Source: an uncultured Eubacteriales bacterium (GTDB lineage Bacteria > Bacillota > Clostridia > Oscillospirales > CAG-272). From it: 11,853 nucleotides of DNA. Shown piece after piece: positions 5,421 through 11,853 of this stretch. The position numbers were made by a program, and so were the translations under genes. The stretch is taken from contig CAKSOR010000041.1 of the NCBI GenBank assembly GCA_934477985.1, positions 1 through 11,853 of the forward strand, read 5' to 3'. Every line of letters starts with the position of its first letter. Position 1 is the stretch's first letter. The notes below the pieces were generated by a model, which had not been told where the DNA came from, did not search any database, and saw only the letters and a list, made by a program, of their open reading frames with translations.

Positions 5421-8312
5421 TTACTGAACATCAATTCGAAGTATTGAAATTTCGCCGAATTCCGCGCGTCCAATGACTACGACGCGGAGCGCGAGGTCGG
5501 TGTTCTCGGTTATCTCGATCTCACCCGAAGCGATTCCGTCTGCGAGATACGGTACGTCGGATTCGAGCCTCAGAAGCGAATCCCCGCACCTCACGGCGAC
5601 CTTTCCGGAATCCTCCCCGGCAAGCCACTTCGCCGCCGCGAGATTCCCGACTCCGGCCTCGATTCTGTATTTTCCGGCCGGAAGCGTGACGCGTCCGTTT
5701 TTCGGTTCGTAAACCCTTCCGTCCGAGATGAACCTCACAAAATTGAACTCGGCGTCGAGATACTTGTACGGTCCGACGCCCTCGGCGTCGCCGCAGAGAT
5801 CGAGCGGAGTGTTCTCCGACGTCGTTCCGCTTCCTTTCGTTACGAACTCAAATATCCCGCCAGACTCGTAAGCCCGCTTTGCCGCCTTAATTCCGACGCC
5901 CGGAACGCGATTGTCTTCGAGCGGCTTTCCGTTTATCAGTCTCGCGCGGTCAAAGGCGAATTTGCTGAACGTCCCTTCGCCGAAGAAAATACGACACCAG
6001 TTCGAATGCTCTCCCTCCGGGTCGACGCGGACGTATTCGACCGGCTTTTCGGGACGATCTTCAAGGAACCATTCGCCGAGCTTCGAATATTCCTCCAGCA
6101 CCGGGCGATCCGAGCCATCCGGCGCGGTGTAGCCGCAGTCGCTGTGTTCGGTGTACCTGAATCCCCCGGCGTAGAACCACGGAAGGCTTCCCTTCGACCC
6201 GCAGAACTTAAAGAGTCTGCTGAACTGCTCCTGATACTGTCTCTGCTCTTCAAGCCGCCAGTCGAGCGGAGAATTCTTTTCGCCGTCCCAAAGGACCTTC
6301 AATCCGAACGCCAGACCGCTCATTCCGGGAAGGCTTATTCCGTACTCGACCCACGTGACCGGCTTCCCGCCGCCGACATAATGCGCAGCACGGTCGAGCG
6401 CGGCTGAGGCGAAGAACCCGATGTCGTCCAGCGTCAGCGCGTAGGCTTCAAGGCAGAGGAAATCAAGATGCTTCGCCGCTCCTGAAAGGAAGATATTCGG
6501 AATATTCTCGGAGAAATTTCCGGCGCGGTTTGTGTAGAGATGATTGTCGTCGTATTTTCTCATCGCTCTTATAGCGTTATTCCACTTCCGGCTCACCATG
6601 TCGGAGAGGAACCGCGTGTAGGCGGTCATCTTTGTGCGGAGCTTCGGATCGCTCTTTGAAAAATCGCTTCTCGGCGGCGTTATGAGAAGCCCCGACGCCG
6701 TGTAATCGAGTCCGCCGAGCGACTTTGCCGCCGATTCAAGATCGCCGTAGGTGTCGACAAGCCACTTTCCCCATTCTGTGGAAAATCTTCTGGCGTGGAT
6801 ATCAATCGAGAATCCTTCGCCGCTCTCCCAGAAGATATCGTGCGCGAAGAGCGTCGGATCGTCCGCGACGTCAAGCTGGCGCATGAACTCCGCGAACGCG
6901 GCTTCATTAAAGAACAGCGGATTTGTTATGTTGCAGAAGCTCATCATGACTCTGAGTCCGAGTCTCGCGCAGCGGCAGAAGAAATCCTTCAGCGGATCGA
7001 TGAGATTCTCGAAAGCGTTGCTGTCAATCCGTATCGCGACGGTGTTCATGCCGTGATTCTTGATATTCGCGAGATCCTTTTCGACCTCGGACTGGATATA
7101 ATTCGACTTATCGAACGCGCCGCGCCAGTAGTCGTTGAGTTCAAGGCTGACCTGATAGAGCGGGAAATAGTTGATTCCGTACATATACCAGTTTCCGCCG
7201 CGAAGCCTGAAATTCCCGTTTTCTATCTTAATGAAATCCTCCGGATCCGACGAATGGCGTCCGTTTGTAACGAAGATCTCCTCGCGCACCGAATCGATGA
7301 CCCGGCCATCAAGGATAAGCTCGGTCTCAAGAAAATACTCTCCTTCCGCGAGCCCGTCAAACGACTCGCGGACCGTCGTGTAATTCTGTCCGACCGTCAT
7401 CACCTCACAGGTCTTTTCGACGCCGTTCAGTCTGAATCTCACGCTGACGCCGATATAATCGCGCGATGCTGAGAGGATTTTCGCGCCGACCTCAATCTTC
7501 TCGTACGGACGGCTCACGTATTTTTCCGAGCCCGCCTCAAAGAGGAACAGCCCCACGCCAAGACTCCTTGTCATGTCGGATATGAGCTTTTCGCCTTTCA
7601 GAGCGAGAACCTTGTCAAGCGGCATTCCGATCACGGCGGCGGCGCTTCCCTGAGTGATAGGCGAAACGTTTCCGAGTCTCGTTCCGGGCGTGCAGACCAT
7701 GTGTCCGATCGTGTCCGAGAGGACGAAATACGCCGCTGTTCCACGGCATCCGTTGTCGCGTCCGCCTTCCTTTCTGACGTTCACAAGCGGGATCAGGCGG
7801 CATCTGCGGTTCATTCCGAACCCGGCTCCGTCAGGACGCGCACTCGGACAGATCACGCGCTTGACCTTTCCCGAAAGCCTTGCTTTCGTTATTGACTGAG
7901 GAAGCGGCTCGAACGTGTCGCAGTCCTCAACGGTATAGGTCTTGTAGAGCGGACTCACGCCCTCAAGAAGCATCGTCCGCTTCGCTATGTCGTGGTTTCC
8001 GAAGAGCGGACCGCCGAAGATGAAAAGCCGTCCGTTTTCGTTGAGGTAGCGTTCCACCGATTCCTCAAGTTCAGGTGAAAGCGTTCCGCCGTCGCAGATT
8101 ATCGTTATACCGCCGATCTGCTCGCCGCGGAGTTTCATAAAATTCTCATCGGTTATCTCGCAGACAAACCATCCGTCGTCTCTGAGAATCGACGCGAGTC
8201 TGCCGACCGACTCATCGTCCGCGCCACATCTTAAAAGCGCGATCGTCCGGTCATAGTTCATGAGGAGTCTGGCGGTCTCCTTGTTTTGTGCGGTAATGTT
8301 TGCGTTTTCCAT
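5421..8312 (-). CDS. Large clan GH-A-like glycoside hydrolase, cytoplasmic
   Basis: A 963-aa protein, first gene of the operon. The ATG at 8312 was chosen because AAAGGA sits 8 nt upstream and the promoter's predicted transcript begins near 8340; a longer in-frame start at 8375 would overlap the -35 box. Residues 20-110 look like a Rossmann/amidotransferase-like fold (IGGITIICDGG 66-76; NGRLFIFGGPLFG 93-105), as in accessory domains of GH42-like beta-galactosidases. A middle beta-rich part (about 270-350) precedes a TIM-barrel region (about 365-750) beginning WYMYGINYFPLY (375-386) and ending in GGFRYTEHSDCGY (716-728), a pattern I associate with GH-A beta-glycosidases. Glu496 in DIFWES and Glu656 in TWVEYG are the best candidates for acid/base and nucleophile. 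The C-terminal 200 residues are probably a beta-sandwich. No signal peptide is seen, so it should act on imported glycosides. The exact GH family and substrate are not clear; it could be an unclassified family. Confidence 0.78.
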   Translation of the reverse strand: MENANITAQNKETARLLMNYDRTIALLRCGADDESVGRLASILRDDGWFVCEITDENFMKLRGEQIGGITIICDGGTLSPELEESVERYLNENGRLFIFGGPLFGNHDIAKRTMLLEGVSPLYKTYTVEDCDTFEPLPQSITKARLSGKVKRVICPSARPDGAGFGMNRRCRLIPLVNVRKEGGRDNGCRGTAAYFVLSDTIGHMVCTPGTRLGNVSPITQGSAAAVIGMPLDKVLALKGEKLISDMTRSLGVGLFLFEAGSEKYVSRPYEKIEVGAKILSASRDYIGVSVRFRLNGVEKTCEVMTVGQNYTTVRESFDGLAEGEYFLETELILDGRVIDSVREEIFVTNGRHSSDPEDFIKIENGNFRLRGGNWYMYGINYFPLYQVSLELNDYWRGAFDKSNYIQSEVEKDLANIKNHGMNTVAIRIDSNAFENLIDPLKDFFCRCARLGLRVMMSFCNITNPLFFNEAAFAEFMRQLDVADDPTLFAHDIFWESGEGFSIDIHARRFSTEWGKWLVDTYGDLESAAKSLGGLDYTASGLLITPPRSDFSKSDPKLRTKMTAYTRFLSDMVSRKWNNAIRAMRKYDDNHLYTNRAGNFSENIPNIFLSGAAKHLDFLCLEAYALTLDDIGFFASAALDRAAHYVGGGKPVTWVEYGISLPGMSGLAFGLKVLWDGEKNSPLDWRLEEQRQYQEQFSRLFKFCGSKGSLPWFYAGGFRYTEHSDCGYTAPDGSDRPVLEEYSKLGEWFLEDRPEKPVEYVRVDPEGEHSNWCRIFFGEGTFSKFAFDRARLINGKPLEDNRVPGVGIKAAKRAYESGGIFEFVTKGSGTTSENTPLDLCGDAEGVGPYKYLDAEFNFVRFISDGRVYEPKNGRVTLPAGKYRIEAGVGNLAAAKWLAGEDSGKVAVRCGDSLLRLESDVPYLADGIASGEIEITENTDLALRVVVIGRAEFGEISILRIDVQ

Positions 8313-8320
8313 AGAATATT

Positions 8321-8326
8321 TCCTTT
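8321..8326 (-). promoter_or_regulatory. Ribosome binding site that fixes the glycoside hydrolase start
   Basis: Read on the minus strand this is AAAGGA, 8 nt before the ATG at 8312. It supports the 963-aa protein over the in-frame upstream ATG at 8375, which lies upstream of the predicted transcription start. Confidence 0.75.
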
Positions 8327-8346
8327 CAGCAGGAGTTGTTTTATTT

Positions 8347-8375
8347 ATAATACCACACAAAAAAGTCTTTTTCAA
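8347..8375 (-). promoter_or_regulatory. Sigma-A-type promoter of the catabolic operon
   Basis: On the minus strand a -35 box TTGAAA (8375-8370) is followed by a 17-bp spacer and a -10 box TATTAT (8352-8347). Transcription should start near 8340, giving a leader of about 28 nt before the glycoside hydrolase ATG. It is the only clear promoter seen for the six minus-strand genes, whose gaps are all under 30 bp. Confidence 0.8.
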
Positions 8376-8400
8376 TGTACGTATCCGACCGTTTTATGTA
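8371..8400 (-). promoter_or_regulatory. Candidate AraC-type operator: 9-bp direct repeat spaced 21 bp
   Basis: On the minus strand TACATAAAA (8400-8392) and TACATTGAA (8379-8371) agree at 7 of 9 positions and lie exactly 21 bp apart, two helical turns on the same DNA face. The nearer copy overlaps the operon's -35 box. AraC-family activators typically bind directly repeated half-sites with about this spacing next to or over the -35 box. That the neighbouring AraC-like protein binds here is inference; a match this short could arise by chance. Confidence 0.4.
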
Positions 8401-8404
8401 AGAA

Positions 8405-8420
8405 ATCGCAATATTGTCAT
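8405..8420. promoter_or_regulatory. Short palindrome between the divergent promoters
   Basis: The perfect 8-bp palindrome CAATATTG (8409-8416) is flanked by two mismatched pairs and then two further paired bases on each side. It lies 11 bp upstream of the regulator's -35 box, a place where a repressor or an autoregulating protein could bind. Short AT-rich palindromes are common by chance. Confidence 0.25.
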
Positions 8421-8427
8421 CCCGCCA

Positions 8428-8456
8428 TTGACAAGAGCCACAGTTTGTGATAGAAT
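8428..8456 (+). promoter_or_regulatory. Sigma-A-type promoter of the AraC-family regulator gene
   Basis: A consensus -35 box TTGACA (8428-8433), a 17-bp spacer and a -10 box TAGAAT (8451-8456) lie just before the regulator. Transcription would begin near 8463, leaving a leader of only about 17 nt that still contains the TGGAGG ribosome binding site. The -35 boxes of this promoter and the opposing operon promoter are 52 bp apart. Confidence 0.82.
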
Positions 8457-8464
8457 TGTATACG

Positions 8465-8470
8465 TGGAGG
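8465..8470 (+). promoter_or_regulatory. Ribosome binding site that fixes the regulator start
   Basis: TGGAGG lies 9 nt before the ATG at 8480. In-frame GTG codons at 8447 and 8474 are rejected: the first lies upstream of the predicted transcript start and the second is only 3 nt from this site. Confidence 0.75.
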
Positions 8471-8479
8471 TGCGTGAAA

Positions 8480-9265
8480 ATGGAGCTTTCAAATGTACGG
8501 AATCTGAATATTGAAATCGTCAGATGTATACACCGCATCCGTGTCAATTCGTTTTACGACTGCAAATCGCGCGACGCTGACGGATTAAGCTATTATATAA
8601 ACGGAGAACAGCGATTTGTGTACGACGATATGACAATAAACGGGACAGAAGGAACGCTCGTCTATCTTCCGCTTGGTTCGCAATACAAAAATTACGTTTC
8701 CCGCCCCGAAACCGAATATTATCAGGTGGATTTTATTCTGCGCGAAAACGGCATTCCTACACCGCTCTTCGACTCGCCGAAATACTTTGAGAAATTTGAG
8801 ATTCCAGAATCCCGCGCGCTGATGACAGATATAATGAATAATTTCCTGACACTCGACAATTCAAAGCAGTTCGCCTGCTTTTCAAGCCTCTGCAAGCTCA
8901 TCGACCTGGCGATCTCAAAGCGCCAGAACGTGAATCAGACAGCGCTGACCCGAATCAACAAAAGCGTTCAATATATAAACGAGTTTTACGGACTGAACAC
9001 GCCGATAAGTGAGATCGCGGCAATGTCCTCGACCTGCGTCTCAAATCTCGAGCGGCTCTTCAAACAATGCTTCGGGGTCACTCCAAGCGAATATCGCCGG
9101 ATGGTGCGGATAAACCGCGCAAAGCAGCTTCTTCTGGCAGGACTCACGATTGACGAGACCGCCGCCGAGGTCGGATTCTACGATTCGTTCCACTTTTCAA
9201 AGACCTTCAAGAAGCTAACCGGGGTTCCGCCCGGAGAGTACGCGAGAAACGGAAAAATCAACTGA
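8480..9265 (+). CDS. AraC-family transcriptional regulator
   Basis: A 261-aa DNA-binding regulator. Residues 1 to about 110 form a diverged cupin-like sensor region with short beta-strands (for example FVYDDMTIN 46-54 and GTLVYLPLG 58-66), expected to bind a sugar or sugar-acid signal. Residues about 160-258 are the two-helix-turn-helix AraC/XylS domain: the first HTH is near 174-197 (ISEIAAMSSTCVSNLERLFK) and the second near 223-246 (IDETAAEVGFYDSFHFSKTF), ending with the family's GVPPGEYA (248-255). The length is slightly below the usual 280-300 aa. The gene has its own strong promoter and faces away from the catabolic operon, the classic layout for a regulator that controls the divergent genes. 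It most likely activates the operon in response to the substrate. This is inference from position and family; the effector is unknown. No convincing terminator follows it. Confidence 0.9.
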   Translation: MELSNVRNLNIEIVRCIHRIRVNSFYDCKSRDADGLSYYINGEQRFVYDDMTINGTEGTLVYLPLGSQYKNYVSRPETEYYQVDFILRENGIPTPLFDSPKYFEKFEIPESRALMTDIMNNFLTLDNSKQFACFSSLCKLIDLAISKRQNVNQTALTRINKSVQYINEFYGLNTPISEIAAMSSTCVSNLERLFKQCFGVTPSEYRRMVRINRAKQLLLAGLTIDETAAEVGFYDSFHFSKTFKKLTGVPPGEYARNGKIN

Positions 9266-9319
9266 AGATATCATGCCAATCGTCGCGGCGATAAAAATCT
9301 CATAAATTCAAAAAAACTC

Positions 9320-9348
9320 TTTACAACCACCGCCGATAATAGTATAAT
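9320..9348 (+). promoter_or_regulatory. Near-consensus sigma-A promoter of the ABC exporter genes
   Basis: TTTACA (9320-9325), a 17-bp spacer and a perfect TATAAT (9343-9348) sit upstream of the exporter. Transcription from near 9355 gives a leader of about 60 nt with GGGAG (9400-9404) 10 nt before the ATG. The exporters are therefore probably a transcription unit separate from the regulator, although read-through cannot be excluded because no terminator is visible in 9266-9319. Confidence 0.8.
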
Positions 9349-9414
9349 ATAATTTGAAAACATACGCACGGGCGGTTTCCTTTTTCAAAACTTGCATCCG
9401 GGAGAAACTCAACA

Positions 9415-11193
9415 ATGGATCGTGTCAAAAATACGCTCAGATATATAGCGTTATCATATAAAATAAACTTCACGGGCGGGGCAAAGCTGCTTGTCTGGAT
9501 GATTTTTCTGATCCTTCCGTCCGTGCTCGAAATAATCAATTCCAGAGTGTATTCCGGACTTATTGACAGCTTTTCCGCTCTGACTGCCGCCGCGAATGTC
9601 AGAAACTGTTTCTTGTGGCTTTTGCTCGTCATTGTCGTCCGCGGAGCGTACAGTCTGCTCACAAAGACAAAGTACATCGTCTTCGACCGGTTCGCCAGAG
9701 AGTCCGACCGGAAAATGTCGCTCTATACCGTAAAGCGCGTCTCGGAGCTCGAACAGATAAGCTTTGACTCATCAAGCCGTTTTTCTCAGATAAAGGACGC
9801 GCTGAAAACCGAGCTTTCACTCTGGAGCCTGAACTGGCAGATGATAATCATTCTGTCCTCGCTCATAACAATCGTCGGCTCCGCGGCGATAATTTCGGCT
9901 TACAGCTTCTTTATAGTTCTTATCGCCGCACTTTCGGCGGTTCTTATCATAATTATCGGCATACGCCTGTCAGGGCTTGATGTTGAATCGCGTAAAAAGC
10001 TGTCAAAGGATGATCACACCGTAGGCTACTACGATAAACTTTTTACTGATTCCTCCTATGCAAAGGAGCTGAAGCTCTTTTCAGCGTATGAAAAATTCAT
10101 CGACCGGTGGCGCGAAGCTTATGTTGGGCGTTATAAATCATCAATGGGGTTTGAACGCAAGAAGCAGAGACTTGTCATGCTTCAGGGATCTATTGAGGTA
10201 GCCGCGGTGGCGGCAGCGTCATTCTTTATCGCGCGCGCCGCGTGGATGGGGCGGATAACTATCGGAGATTTCTATCTCTATACGGCAAACTTTTCGATGC
10301 TCTGCGCGGCGTTGGGCGAAATATCCGACGCGATAAAGGATTCACTGGCTCTCAGCGAGAATTACGGCCGCTTTGAGTCCTTCACCGAGTCAACCTCTCA
10401 CGGCGAGCGCAAAGGCGAGGAGCTTTCGCTCCCCGAAAAATGCAATATCCGCTTCGACCATGTCTCATTCTCGTATGAAAACGAACCGGTGCTTAAAGAT
10501 ATTTCATTTGAATTAAAGGATGGCGAGAGCATAGCGCTCATCGGTCGGAACGGAAGCGGCAAATCGACTCTCATAAAACTGCTCTGCGGGTTATACACGC
10601 CGGACAGCGGAGAGATTTACATAAATGACAAGCCGTATTCGCGGTACTCCAAATCAGAGCTGTATAAACTGTTCGGAGTTGTTTATCAGGACTTCAATAA
10701 ATTCAAGCTCTCTGTCCGTGAAAATCTTTCGGCTCAGCGACCGGACGCCGCCTCTGACGACGCGGCGTTATTCGAAGTCTACAAGAATTCCGGACTTGAC
10801 ACCGAAAGGCTGGGGAACGGGCTCGACACGATGCTCGGACGCGAATATGACCCCGACGGCATGGAATTGTCCGGCGGACAATGGCAGAGAATAGCTATCG
10901 CGCGGTGCGAATTCGGAAACAGACTTTGCAGGGTATTTGACGAACCCGCCTCTGCACTCGATTCTGTGGCGGAGAATAAATTCATAACCGATAATCTGCT
11001 TCACGGCGGCAGGAGCGTTGTGATAATTTCCCACCGGCTCAGCGTCGGAAAGCTCGCCGATAAGGTCATATATCTTGACCGCGGCAGGATTGTCGAACAG
11101 GGAACTCACGATGAGCTGATACAGCGTGATGGCGAATACGCGAAAATGTACAAGCTACAAGCGTCGTTATATCAGAAAGGGGTTGACCGCTGA
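9415..11193 (+). CDS. ABC exporter half-transporter (fused membrane and ATPase domains)
   Basis: A 592-aa MsbA-like half-transporter. The N-terminal type IV transmembrane domain has about six hydrophobic segments (approximately 24-42, 66-82, 141-162, 164-184, 258-276 and 283-300). The C-terminal ATPase begins near 343. Walker A is GRNGSGKST (377-385), the Q-loop glutamine is Gln425 in VVYQDFNKF, the signature is LSGGQ (485-489), the catalytic glutamate is Glu510 in FDEPASALD, and the switch is His540 in IISHRLS. The strand before Walker B reads NRLCRVFDE (502-510), with a charged Arg506 where family members have aliphatic residues. The gene overlaps the next half-transporter by one base (TGATG), so the two probably form a heterodimeric exporter. 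The exported substrate is unknown: peptide, lipid or drug are all open. A sugar-import role is unlikely because this fold exports. It is on the opposite strand from the catabolic operon and may be unrelated to it. Confidence 0.93.
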   Translation: MDRVKNTLRYIALSYKINFTGGAKLLVWMIFLILPSVLEIINSRVYSGLIDSFSALTAAANVRNCFLWLLLVIVVRGAYSLLTKTKYIVFDRFARESDRKMSLYTVKRVSELEQISFDSSSRFSQIKDALKTELSLWSLNWQMIIILSSLITIVGSAAIISAYSFFIVLIAALSAVLIIIIGIRLSGLDVESRKKLSKDDHTVGYYDKLFTDSSYAKELKLFSAYEKFIDRWREAYVGRYKSSMGFERKKQRLVMLQGSIEVAAVAAASFFIARAAWMGRITIGDFYLYTANFSMLCAALGEISDAIKDSLALSENYGRFESFTESTSHGERKGEELSLPEKCNIRFDHVSFSYENEPVLKDISFELKDGESIALIGRNGSGKSTLIKLLCGLYTPDSGEIYINDKPYSRYSKSELYKLFGVVYQDFNKFKLSVRENLSAQRPDAASDDAALFEVYKNSGLDTERLGNGLDTMLGREYDPDGMELSGGQWQRIAIARCEFGNRLCRVFDEPASALDSVAENKFITDNLLHGGRSVVIISHRLSVGKLADKVIYLDRGRIVEQGTHDELIQRDGEYAKMYKLQASLYQKGVDR

Positions 11194-11853
11194 TGAAGAA
11201 AAAGATGTCTGATATCATAGCACTCATAAAAATCATTGGCGGCACATCAAGAGTGTTTTTGTGGAGCGGTCTTATTATACCAATAGTCGAAATGCTGCTT
11301 CCGCTTCTGCTGAGCGCGGCGCAGAGAGAGCTGGTTGGGCAGATAAGCGACCATGGGACAGAAAAACAGCTCGTTGTCTGCATATCAGCCGTAGCCATTG
11401 TCATGCTGGCTCAGAAGCTCATGTCTTCCCTCTTTTCGCTTATAAAAAAAAGAACGCATCGGAGCTGTCGTTCAGGCTCCGCGAAAAACTCTACAGAAAA
11501 TGCAGTCAGCTTAAACTCAACGCCTTTGATGATCCGGAGCTCTATGAAAAGCTCGCGATCGCGGAACGTCTGAGTACCGGGGAAATCGGAGATATTTCCG
11601 TGGCACTATTCGTACTTATAAGCGCGATATTCCGATTTGTGTCATCGGCTGTTATATTATGCAGGTTATCTGTGATATTGCCGCTATTCGCGGTCGCGGC
11701 GTCTCTCACCGGACTCTTTTACGGATTCCGGACTGTCTCATACGAGGACTTTGACAAAAAGCGAACCGGTCTGATACGCCGGATGAATTACTATAAGGAC
11801 ATCTCGACGAAAGGCGAATACACTAAAGAGACAAAGGTTCACGGTATGCTCCC
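11193..11853 (+). CDS. Second ABC exporter half-transporter, frame broken at an A8 run and cut by window edge
   Basis: The ATG overlaps the previous stop (TGATG). The opening frame encodes 86 sensible residues with hydrophobic segments at about 20-41 and 60-83, then reaches eight A residues (11444-11451). Past these it reads nonsense rich in Arg and Ser to a stop at 11571-11573, giving 126 aa. The -1 frame from 11450 is open to the window edge and clearly continues the family: FRLREKLYRK, then NAFDDPELYEK, then a long hydrophobic stretch (DISVALFVLISAIFRFVSSA onward), giving about 220 residues of transmembrane domain when joined. The ATPase domain should lie beyond the edge. Seven A residues would give one continuous frame, so a single inserted A explains the break. 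It may be a programmed or phase-variable shift, a recent pseudogene, or a sequence error. It is the probable heterodimer partner of the preceding gene product. Confidence 0.8.
11444..11481 (+). other. Possible -1 frameshift site: A8 slippery run plus downstream hairpin
   Basis: The zero frame reads ATA AAA AAA AGA, so tandem AAA codons in both tRNA sites can slip back one base onto A AAA AAA and continue as AAG AAC. A hairpin follows: CGGAGC (11460-11465) pairs with GCTCCG (11476-11481), a 6-bp stem extendable by a G-U pair. It starts 8 nt after the A run, in the range typical of stimulatory structures. No Shine-Dalgarno-like stimulator is seen upstream. That it functions is inference. Confidence 0.4.

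Noticed and set aside
6795..7472. 225-aa open frame on the plus strand inside the glycoside hydrolase gene
   Set aside because: It is a shadow of the GH coding strand with low-complexity Arg/Glu/Ile-rich content and no promoter; the opposite frame has clear domain structure.
8313..8375. In-frame 21-codon N-terminal extension of the glycoside hydrolase (start at 8375)
   Set aside because: The extension spans the operon's -35 and -10 boxes, and a good ribosome binding site precedes the ATG at 8312.
8376..8427. Catabolite-responsive (cre) element between the divergent promoters
   Set aside because: No stretch fits the spaced TG...CG...CA pattern well on either strand.
8376..8466. Near repeat TGTACGTA (8376-8383) and TGTATACGTG (8457-8466) flanking the regulatory region
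   Set aside because: The match needs gaps and the second copy sits in the leader near the ribosome binding site; it is too weak to call an operator.
9276..9298. Possible terminator after the AraC-family gene
   Set aside because: ATCGTCGCGGCGAT can form only a 4-5 bp stem with a 4-nt loop, and it is followed by A residues and not a T run.
9321..9677. 118-aa minus-strand open frame across the exporter promoter
   Set aside because: It covers the near-consensus promoter and the start of the ABC gene and has no ribosome binding site or recognisable content.

Overview
The window looks like chromosomal DNA of an anaerobic Gram-positive bacterium of the Clostridia type, probably an uncultured gut or rumen member. 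This is inferred from purine-rich AAAGGAG-like ribosome binding sites, consensus sigma-A promoters, two lipobox solute-binding lipoproteins of the kind abundant in gut Clostridia, and a kdgK/eda pair. There are no tRNA, rRNA, CRISPR or insertion-sequence features.

Left part (1-8312, all minus strand): a six-gene, tightly packed catabolic operon read right to left. The order is a large clan GH-A-like glycoside hydrolase without a signal peptide (5421-8312), two paralogous solute-binding lipoproteins that overlap by 4 bp (3959-5407 and 2487-3962), a KDPG aldolase carrying a C-terminal VOC-like domain (1507-2475), a 2-keto-3-deoxygluconate kinase (483-1505), and the N-terminal half of an SMP-30/gluconolactonase-type lactonase that runs off the left edge (1-458). 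Together they suggest capture of a saccharide, cleavage inside the cell, oxidation to a lactone, opening of the lactone to a sugar acid, and entry through KDG and KDPG to pyruvate plus glyceraldehyde-3-phosphate. The permeases, dehydrogenase and dehydratase that such a route needs are not in the window.

Centre (8313-9265): a 167-bp divergent regulatory region. It has two well-formed promoters, each with a 17-bp spacer, pointing outward. One drives the operon. The other drives an AraC-family regulator (8480-9265). Between the -35 boxes, and running into the operon's -35 box, are a 21-bp-spaced direct repeat and a short palindrome, both candidate regulator sites.

Right part (9266-11853, plus strand): a separate unit with its own near-consensus promoter encodes two ABC exporter half-transporters that overlap by one base. 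The first is full length (592 aa) but has an odd Walker B strand. The second is cut by the right edge, and its frame is broken at a run of eight A residues. A -1 shift there restores an obvious ABC transmembrane domain, and a hairpin lies 8 nt downstream. Programmed frameshifting, phase variation, a pseudogene or a sequence error are all possible.
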